A DNA stretch of 7,434 nucleotides from contig QMRW01000064.1 of the NCBI GenBank assembly GCA_003650785.1, positions 1 to 7,434 of the forward strand. The letters are read 5' to 3'. Under the pieces are notes generated by a model. The model was not told where the DNA came from, did not search any database, and saw nothing but the letters and a program-made list of their open reading frames with translations. This DNA is from Thermoprotei archaeon (GTDB lineage: Archaea > Thermoproteota > Thermoprotei > Thermofilales > B20-G17). Positions 1 to 5,205 of this stretch are shown here, piece after piece. The translations under genes and the position numbers were made by a program. Numbering within the stretch: the stretch's first letter is position 1; every line of letters starts with the position of its first letter.

Positions 1-1188
1 GGTCTTGGAAGAGCTATGGTACCCTCTGGAGCATCTACGGGCAGATATGAAGCACTTGAACTCCGTGATGGAGGCTCTAGATTTATGGGAAAAGGAGTAT
101 CTAAGGCAGTATATAATGTGAATAATATTATCGCAAGAGAGATTATTGGTATGGACTCTAGAAGACAGTATGAAATTGACAAAAAGATGGTACTACTCGA
201 TGGTACTCCTAACAAAGCTAGATTAGGTGCTAATGCTATATTGGGGGTATCTCTCGCAAGTGCTAAGGCTGCTGCAGCTACTTATAGAGTTCCTTTATAT
301 CAGTACCTAGGAGGTATTAGTGCAAGAGTACTCCCCACTCCTCTGATGAATATATTGAATGGAGGAAAGCATGCCGGTAATGAACTTAGTATTCAAGAAT
401 TTATGGTAGTTCCTGTAGGAGCTAGGAGCTTTAGAGAAGCACTAAGAATAGGTGTAGAAATATACCACTCACTAAAGAAATACCTAAAAGAGAAGTATGG
501 TCTAGCAGCTATCAATGTAGGAGATGAAGGAGGTTTTGCTCCACCCATGAAGTACTCTAGAGAGGCACTTGATGCCCTGTGTAGAGCTGTGAAGATATCA
601 GGGTACTCTTTAGAGTCTGATGTATACCTGGCACTAGATGTTGCAGCAACTAGCTTCTATGATGAAGATAGTGGAGTGTACTTTATAGATGGAGAAAAGC
701 TGAGCACGGATAAGTTCCAAGAATATTTATTGCAACTAATCGATGAATATCCAATAATCTCCATTGAGGATCCATTTTATGAGGAAGATTTTGAAGCATT
801 TTCCATTTTCACTAAGGAAGTGGGAGATAAGGTACAGGTAGTAGGAGATGATCTCTTTGTAACTAATGTAGAAAGACTGAGAATAGGTATCGAAAAGAGA
901 GCAGCAACAGCACTTCTACTTAAGGTCAATCAAATAGGCACTCTAAGTGAAGCATTAGAAGCTGCACAGTTAGCCATGGAGAAAGGACTTAAGGTCATAG
1001 TCAGTCATAGATCAGGAGAAACTGAAGATACCACAATCTCTGATCTAGCAGTAGCACTCAACTGTGGACAGATAAAAACAGGAGCACCTGCTAGAGGGGA
1101 GAGAACAGCCAAGTACAATAGGCTGCTCAGAATAGAGGAAGAGTTAGGGGACTACGCTCTCTACAGAGGAGTAAAGTCAATTAGATAG
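1..1188 (+). CDS. eno: Enolase (phosphopyruvate hydratase), N-terminus outside window
   Basis: Enolase interconverts 2-phosphoglycerate and phosphoenolpyruvate in cytoplasmic glycolysis/gluconeogenesis. The frame is already open at base 1 (GLGRA before the ATG at 16), and the conserved SGASTG substrate loop follows at once. That ATG is therefore internal, and roughly 35-40 N-terminal residues lie upstream. Counting from the methionine at base 16, the catalytic machinery is complete: H119 in GGKHAGNE, E128 in SIQEF, E171 in VGDEGGFAP, and the Mg2+ ligands D208 (ALDVAA), E251 (SIEDPF) and D278 (VVGDD). The general base K303 (LLKVNQIGT), the SHRSGE loop at 330-335 and K354 (QIKTGAP) are also present. 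The protein ends normally with a TAG at 1186-1188. In many archaea eno sits in an rpoN-rpoK-eno-rpsB cluster (established knowledge); here no rpsB follows, so this may be the last gene of its unit. Identification is secure. Confidence 0.98.
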   Translation, partial: GLGRAMVPSGASTGRYEALELRDGGSRFMGKGVSKAVYNVNNIIAREIIGMDSRRQYEIDKKMVLLDGTPNKARLGANAILGVSLASAKAAAATYRVPLYQYLGGISARVLPTPLMNILNGGKHAGNELSIQEFMVVPVGARSFREALRIGVEIYHSLKKYLKEKYGLAAINVGDEGGFAPPMKYSREALDALCRAVKISGYSLESDVYLALDVAATSFYDEDSGVYFIDGEKLSTDKFQEYLLQLIDEYPIISIEDPFYEEDFEAFSIFTKEVGDKVQVVGDDLFVTNVERLRIGIEKRAATALLLKVNQIGTLSEALEAAQLAMEKGLKVIVSHRSGETEDTTISDLAVALNCGQIKTGAPARGERTAKYNRLLRIEEELGDYALYRGVKSIR

Positions 1189-1197
1189 ATTTTTATG
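1189..1197 (+). promoter_or_regulatory. T-run / TATA-like element just after eno stop
   Basis: The sequence directly after the enolase stop reads ATTTTTATG. It can be read in two ways. The five T residues at 1190-1194 may be a short archaeal oligo-T terminator for eno. Alternatively TTTTTATG (1190-1197) may be a weak TATA box, whose centre is about 27 bases upstream of the C-box-like GTGATGA at 1221, which is the spacing expected for a promoter of a small RNA starting near 1220. The element is short and the DNA is AT-rich, so neither reading is strong. Confidence 0.25.
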
Positions 1198-1217
1198 TTC
1201 ACTCATGAATAAAACGA

Positions 1218-1272
1218 TAAGTGATGAAGGTTGAAAGCACGGACTAATGAAGAGATCCAGGCTTCTGAACAT
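1218..1272 (+). ncRNA. Candidate C/D box small RNA
   Basis: The 101-base gap between eno and the permease holds a pattern resembling an archaeal C/D box methylation guide. A perfect C box, GTGATGA, is at 1221-1227; a partial C' box, CTAATGA (5 of 7 matches), is at 1244-1250; and a perfect D box, CTGA, is at 1265-1268. The 37 bases between C and D and the 14 bases between C' and D fit archaeal guides. The putative D guide is the stretch at 1251-1264, and the base placed opposite the methylated target would be G1260. Weak points are that no good D' box exists (only CGGA directly against C') and no convincing terminal stem is visible. I could not recognise an rRNA or tRNA target. Bounds are approximate. 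Confidence 0.3.
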
Positions 1273-1277
1273 TGAAC

Positions 1278-1284
1278 AAGGTGT
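1278..1284 (+). promoter_or_regulatory. Ribosome binding site of ABC permease gene
   Basis: AAGGTGT lies five bases before the ATG at 1290. It matches the GGTG core complementary to the archaeal 16S rRNA 3' end and supports this start. It also implies a transcript with a leader rather than a leaderless one. Confidence 0.6.
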
Positions 1285-1289
1285 ATTAA

Positions 1290-2456
1290 ATGAATAGCAC
1301 CTTCATAAAATTTGCTATAAAGATAGCAATACGTAATGTTCGAATAAGAAAGACTAGAACCATACTAACTGTGCTAGCCGTAACCTACAGTGTTGCTACG
1401 CTAATAGCCCTCAGGACTGTAGGCATAGGCGTACATGAGAAGATAGCCTCTGAGATCAGAGCCTTTCTCAGAGCTGATATAATAATTAGTGAGGAAAGTG
1501 TAGTGATCCCCGAGGGAATAGTAAATATCCTAGAGAGTGAGCTTAAGCATGTAGATTATATAATACCCGCAATACTCGTGACAGGAAAACTAGGAGTGCA
1601 TAGTACAAGTATCCTTGCAGTAGAAAAAGAGGGTTTAGAAAAGTTATCCATAGAGCTCTCAAAGGGTACATTCTTTAAAAGTGAGGAATGCTACGAGATT
1701 ATACTAGAGGAGGAGCTTGCTCACAGAATGGGGATTAATGAACCAGGAGGAGAAGTGATATTAAGCATAAATGTAGGCAATTTATTCATAGAGAAGAAGT
1801 TTAAGATCATAGGAATAGCGAAAAGAGCATCCTCTCTAGCGAAAGTAATGGGATTTACCATAGCAATAGTACCATTACCGGTGTTACAAGACATGTTAGG
1901 AAGGGAAGGATTCATCAATCATATATTCGTAAAAGTAAGTAGCGATGATATGATAGAAGCTGTCAGTAGAGATATAAAGACGCTATTCCCGAGAGCTAAC
2001 CTAATAAAACAGACAGAAGTAATAGAAGCTGTTTCGAGGATCTTAGATATAATAAGGGGTACCCTCTCTGCAGTAACCCTAGTAGGACTACTAGTAGCTG
2101 CTCTCGGAGTTATGAACACCGTAATGATGTCAATCCGAGAAAGAATTCATGAAATAGGTGTATTAAAGGCTATCGGGGCAAGTGGATTACAAGTCATGAC
2201 CATATTTCTAAGTGAAGTACTAGCTATAGGTCTAAGTGGAGGAGCTCTAGGCTGTATTGTTGGATACTGGGGGTCACACATACTAAGGAGGATAATAATT
2301 AAGTTAGGGCTTCCTTTTGACATACCCATACTCATAGTACCCGAGGTATACGCATGGGGAATCTTCATAGCAATATCAGTTTCAATAGTGGCTGCTCTAT
2401 ATCCAATAAGCTATGTCCTAAGGATAAGACCAGTGGAGGCGCTACGCTTTGAGTAG
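1290..2456 (+). CDS. MacB/FtsX-type ABC transporter permease
   Basis: This is the integral membrane subunit of a type VII (MacB/LolE/FtsX-like) ABC system. The layout is the family's four-helix plan. TM1 is at about residues 22-46. A large extracytoplasmic MacB-core-like domain follows at about 47-252. TM2 is at about 257-281, TM3 at about 301-327 and TM4 at about 353-377. After TM2 comes the coupling-helix motif RERIHEIGVLKAIGAS (283-298), typical of FtsX-domain permeases, and the protein ends in RPVEALRFE, also family-typical. The 388-residue length is normal, so it probably works as a homodimer with the ATPase encoded next. A GGTG ribosome binding site supports the ATG start. The stop overlaps the next gene by 8 bases, so the two are translationally coupled. 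The substrate is unknown; members export lipoproteins, peptides or drugs, or transmit conformational changes across the membrane without transport. Confidence 0.93.
   Translation: MNSTFIKFAIKIAIRNVRIRKTRTILTVLAVTYSVATLIALRTVGIGVHEKIASEIRAFLRADIIISEESVVIPEGIVNILESELKHVDYIIPAILVTGKLGVHSTSILAVEKEGLEKLSIELSKGTFFKSEECYEIILEEELAHRMGINEPGGEVILSINVGNLFIEKKFKIIGIAKRASSLAKVMGFTIAIVPLPVLQDMLGREGFINHIFVKVSSDDMIEAVSRDIKTLFPRANLIKQTEVIEAVSRILDIIRGTLSAVTLVGLLVAALGVMNTVMMSIRERIHEIGVLKAIGASGLQVMTIFLSEVLAIGLSGGALGCIVGYWGSHILRRIIIKLGLPFDIPILIVPEVYAWGIFIAISVSIVAALYPISYVLRIRPVEALRFE
2435..2451 (+). promoter_or_regulatory. Ribosome binding site and TTG start of ABC ATPase gene
   Basis: GGAGG at 2435-2439 sits nine bases before TTG at 2449-2451. 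The frame has a stop (TAA) at 2425-2427, and between it and the conserved N-terminus of the ATPase the only possible start codon is this TTG. The start therefore lies inside the last codons of the permease gene. Confidence 0.75.
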
Positions 2457-3339
2457 ATACATACTAGAGCTTAAGGATGTACATAAGATATATGAAGTTA
2501 GTAGAGAAGTTAAAGTACACGCGCTTAAGGGAGTAAATCTAAGAGTTAAGGAGGGAGAGATACTAATAGTAATGGGTCCCTCGGGTTCGGGGAAGAGTAC
2601 ACTTCTCAATATAATAGGTACTTTAGATAAACCTACTAGTGGTAGAGTAATAATAGATGGAGTTGATATAACAGATTTAAGTGAAAGAGAACTTGTGAAA
2701 TTTAGGCTAAGGAAGATAGGCTTTGTATTCCAGATGTACAATCTTCTTTCCTCTCTTACCTCATTAGAAAACGTAATGCTACCCATAATAATATCTGGAC
2801 ATCTAAGTGAGAGTGAAGCAAAGAGTAGAGCAGAAACCTTACTAAATATAGTGGGTCTTAGTGATAAATTAAACGCTAGACCCATTCAGCTTTCTGGTGG
2901 TCAGCAGCAGAGAGTTGCAATAGCTAGAGCACTAGCAAATGATCCAGCAATAGTACTAGCAGACGAACCAACAGGAAACATAGATGTAGTCTCAACAGTT
3001 ACAATACTCAAGCTCATTAAATCCATCAACAAATTCCTAGGTACTACTTTTATAATAGTAACACACAATCCAGACGTAGCCCTCATAGGAAGTAGAATTG
3101 TAAACATAAGGGATGGTATACTATATGAACATGGAAAGGTACCACATATTACCATAGATGAAGCATTTGATGACATCGAAATGCTTGAACTACAGCTAAG
3201 ATTTCTCAAAGAAGAACTGAAGAGCTTAAGTAAAATGTATAGAGATGGAAAAATTAGGAAAGAAGAATACCTAGAAAGAATAAGTGCATTAGATAGGAGG
3301 ATCAAAATGATAGAAAAGGTGGTGAATATTGAAGCATAG
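2449..3339 (+). CDS. ABC transporter ATPase, MacB/LolD type, with SHOCT-like C-terminal tail
   Basis: This is the cytoplasmic ATP-hydrolysing subunit that pairs with the permease encoded before it. All nucleotide-binding motifs are intact: Walker A GPSGSGKST (43-51), Q-loop Q95 in FVFQMYNLL, signature LSGGQQQR (148-155), Walker B IVLADEP with catalytic E173, the D-loop region GNIDV (176-180) and switch H206 in VTHNPD. The core ends near residue 230, the usual size for LolD/MacB-type ATPases. An extra ~65 residues follow. Residues 243-295 are charged and helical in character, and MYRDGKIRKEEYLERI (263-278) resembles the short SHOCT oligomerisation motif. Translation starts at TTG within the permease stop region, and the gene overlaps the following one by 11 bases, so all three products are expected in a fixed ratio. 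The ATPase identity is secure; the role of the tail is inference. Confidence 0.95.
   Translation: MSRYILELKDVHKIYEVSREVKVHALKGVNLRVKEGEILIVMGPSGSGKSTLLNIIGTLDKPTSGRVIIDGVDITDLSERELVKFRLRKIGFVFQMYNLLSSLTSLENVMLPIIISGHLSESEAKSRAETLLNIVGLSDKLNARPIQLSGGQQQRVAIARALANDPAIVLADEPTGNIDVVSTVTILKLIKSINKFLGTTFIIVTHNPDVALIGSRIVNIRDGILYEHGKVPHITIDEAFDDIEMLELQLRFLKEELKSLSKMYRDGKIRKEEYLERISALDRRIKMIEKVVNIEA
3318..3331 (+). promoter_or_regulatory. Ribosome binding site and TTG start of coiled-coil gene
   Basis: GGTGGTG (3318-3324) precedes TTG at 3329-3331. An in-frame TGA at 3323-3325 leaves only one ATA codon before this TTG, so the gene cannot start further upstream. A later start would cut into or remove the signal peptide. 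The start is thus fixed within the last codons of the ATPase gene. Confidence 0.7.
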
Positions 3340-5143
3340 TACACTCTTATCGATAATACTAGTGCTTCTACTCATACTGATGAACACTAGGCACACATAT
3401 TCAGAGGATACTCAAATTGAAGTATCAAAACACACAGTCTTTAAATACACCATAGATATATTCAACAACACCATATCGTGTAAATGTAATGTTAGAATAA
3501 GTGTGAAGAATAATTTAAATAGAAAAATAAACGTAACTATTGTGACACTTGAGAGATTTCATAGAGGCACGCTTAATGTAGTAGAAGGCGAACAACCACA
3601 TGATATCATAGAAAATAATGATTTCAGTATACTGATTTGGGAAACAGCAATAACAGAGAAAAGCTACTGGTATGTCTCCATAGAATACCTACCAAATATA
3701 TCAATACCCGTAGAAATTGGGTTAAAGATGCGCTATGAAGGACCTAGTACAGCACACCTGGATAGGGACAAGTACTTACTAACAGGAGTGAGAGCTAAAG
3801 GTACAGTAATCCTTGATCTATTACTAATTAATACAAGAGAGGAGTACGCTATCACATCCTATGGAGAGCGAGTAGTACTACCATTAATAGCAACATTATC
3901 ACTATCACATCCCAAGGATCTATGTATAGTGATGGATAACGAACCAGAGGCTAACTATACTCATGTCCAGAGGGATTATGGGATTCATAGTTGGATAGTA
4001 GTACTACAACATCGTATGAGAATAAGACAAGAGATTTTTATAAGGAAATTAACAGCATGGCACAGTCTATGGCTTCCTCCTATTTCTATAGATCTAATAG
4101 ATGACCCCTGGAAGATACGGGCGCAACTTGAAGCCACAGAAATAGAGAAGATGTACAAGAACTTGAAGAATATGCTAAATGAAACAACTAATACATATGA
4201 AAAGATGAGGGAAATTAGGGATAGATTAGAAGCTATCGAGAGAGGACTGAGCACGTCACTAATAGAATATAGGAAAGTACTTAACAATTTCATGGAGTCG
4301 ATCGAGAATTTTGAAAGAAAAATTGAAGATGTTGAGAGATTAGTTAAGTACTATCATGATAATATAAAACATCGAATAGCTAGTATAGAAGGACAACTCG
4401 AGGAACTCATAAATACATTAGAATTAATAGAAGATATTACATCAGAACTCAACATTACTACAAGAGGAGTATCAGAAGCTATAGAAGTAGCCAGGTCGCT
4501 ACATGGAATCCTATCTGATATAGAACAGGCATTTGAAGAAGGATTTGAGTACATAAAATCTAATCTCGATACTGTAAGAAATTTATTGTACACAAGCAAA
4601 ATTGCGGCTAGGAGGCTTCTAAGTGCACTAGAGGCTATGGGAAGTGTAGTAAGCGATATGGTGAATATGGTGAATAAAGAGATGGATAAGATCAGAAAGC
4701 GACTTAGAGATTTAAAACACGAGTTTATGGAAATAGAAAAGCTATACGAAAAGTATACCATACTCATGGAATTAGCAGAGCGTAAGATAGATGAGTACAT
4801 GAATAGCATCAACGTGACGACAAGATCAGAGGAATTAGAGATATCTAAAAAGATATCAGTAAAGTATAACATCGGTATTAAGCTTCCACTAATGGTAGCA
4901 GAGATTAAGACAACAACACATACAATCGCAAAGGAAGTCCCAAAAAAGGAGACACTCGCTTACCTAAATCTATTGATGTTGATTCCTCTACTAGGAGTAA
5001 TAGCTCTGGTTTTTCATAAATTATTCACTAGATGTAGAAAATATGAGAAATTATCTCCTGAGATAGAAGAACTATTCATGAGGTTAAATAAAATAGAAGA
5101 ATATATCAAGAAGAACATAAAAAGGACAATTAGTGAATATTAG
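3329..5143 (+). CDS. Secreted, C-terminally membrane-anchored coiled-coil protein; likely ABC partner
   Basis: I do not recognise a named family. The 604-residue product begins with a signal-peptide-like stretch (K2, hydrophobic 6-18, possible cleavage near 25). Then comes a probably beta-rich domain (about 26-255) with a CKC pair (C51, C53), and a long charged helical region, very likely coiled coil (about 263-495). A linker follows, then one membrane helix (about 545-565), a basic stop-transfer region (FTRCRKYEK) and a short cytoplasmic tail (about 571-604) that again looks helical. Seven N-glycosylation sequons (N46, N68, N123, N209, N284, N375, N495) all lie before the membrane helix, which fits an extracellular position. 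Overlap with the ATPase gene places it in the transporter operon. By analogy with MacA of MacB systems, or PcsB/EnvC of FtsEX, it may be the extracellular partner of the permease; this is inference. No enzymatic motif is visible. Confidence 0.85.
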   Translation: MKHSTLLSIILVLLLILMNTRHTYSEDTQIEVSKHTVFKYTIDIFNNTISCKCNVRISVKNNLNRKINVTIVTLERFHRGTLNVVEGEQPHDIIENNDFSILIWETAITEKSYWYVSIEYLPNISIPVEIGLKMRYEGPSTAHLDRDKYLLTGVRAKGTVILDLLLINTREEYAITSYGERVVLPLIATLSLSHPKDLCIVMDNEPEANYTHVQRDYGIHSWIVVLQHRMRIRQEIFIRKLTAWHSLWLPPISIDLIDDPWKIRAQLEATEIEKMYKNLKNMLNETTNTYEKMREIRDRLEAIERGLSTSLIEYRKVLNNFMESIENFERKIEDVERLVKYYHDNIKHRIASIEGQLEELINTLELIEDITSELNITTRGVSEAIEVARSLHGILSDIEQAFEEGFEYIKSNLDTVRNLLYTSKIAARRLLSALEAMGSVVSDMVNMVNKEMDKIRKRLRDLKHEFMEIEKLYEKYTILMELAERKIDEYMNSINVTTRSEELEISKKISVKYNIGIKLPLMVAEIKTTTHTIAKEVPKKETLAYLNLLMLIPLLGVIALVFHKLFTRCRKYEKLSPEIEELFMRLNKIEEYIKKNIKRTISEY

Positions 5144-5199
5144 TTTAGAATAACAGAAGCAATTAGCACAAGCTTAAAAATACTGCTATCTTAAACTAA
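5140..5199. repeat. 8-bp inverted repeat spanning the intergenic gap
   Basis: TTAGTTTA (5140-5147) and TAAACTAA (5192-5199) are perfect reverse complements separated by 44 bases. The left arm covers the stop codon of the coiled-coil gene; the right arm lies between the putative TATA box and the start of the biotin carboxylase gene. The arms contain only one G/C pair and the spacing is long, so this may be chance. If real, it could be a paired regulator site. Confidence 0.2.
5173..5182 (+). promoter_or_regulatory. Archaeal TATA box of biotin carboxylase gene, leaderless transcript
   Basis: CTTAAAAATA resembles a crenarchaeal TATA box. Its centre is about 28 bases upstream of the ATG at 5206, which puts the expected transcription start at or within two bases of that start codon. 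No ribosome binding site is present before the ATG. Both facts point to a leaderless mRNA, as is common for first genes of transcripts in this group. It also suggests that the carboxylase is transcribed separately from the ABC cassette. Confidence 0.55.
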
Positions 5200-5205
5200 A
5201 TAGGC

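Noticed and set aside
16..1188. Enolase starting at the ATG at 16
   Set aside because: The frame is open upstream to base 1 and the residues before and after this Met match the internal substrate-loop region of enolase, so it is an internal Met.
1205..1234. Tiny open frame starting ATG at 1205 (nine codons) in the gap after eno
   Set aside because: Too short, no ribosome binding site, and it overlaps the better-supported C/D box pattern.
2442..3344. Two reverse-strand open frames of 147 codons each opposite the ABC ATPase
   Set aside because: They lie wholly antisense to a gene with all ABC motifs intact, have Ser/Leu/Ile-rich low-complexity translations, and show no ribosome binding site or domain.
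4354..4872. Reverse-strand open frame of 172 codons opposite the coiled-coil gene
   Set aside because: Its Ser/Leu/Ile-rich translation is the expected antisense image of a Glu/Lys/Ile-rich coiled coil; no independent coding evidence.
1290..5143. Defence or toxin system reading of the ABC/coiled-coil cassette
   Set aside because: No nuclease, protease, NTP-sensor or toxin motif is visible; the topology fits an envelope transporter or mechanotransmission role better.
3329..5143. Calling the 604-residue protein a MacA-type membrane fusion protein
   Set aside because: MacA has an N-terminal anchor, a short helical hairpin flanked by lipoyl and beta-barrel domains; here the anchor is C-terminal, the coiled coil is much longer, and no lipoyl half-motifs are seen.
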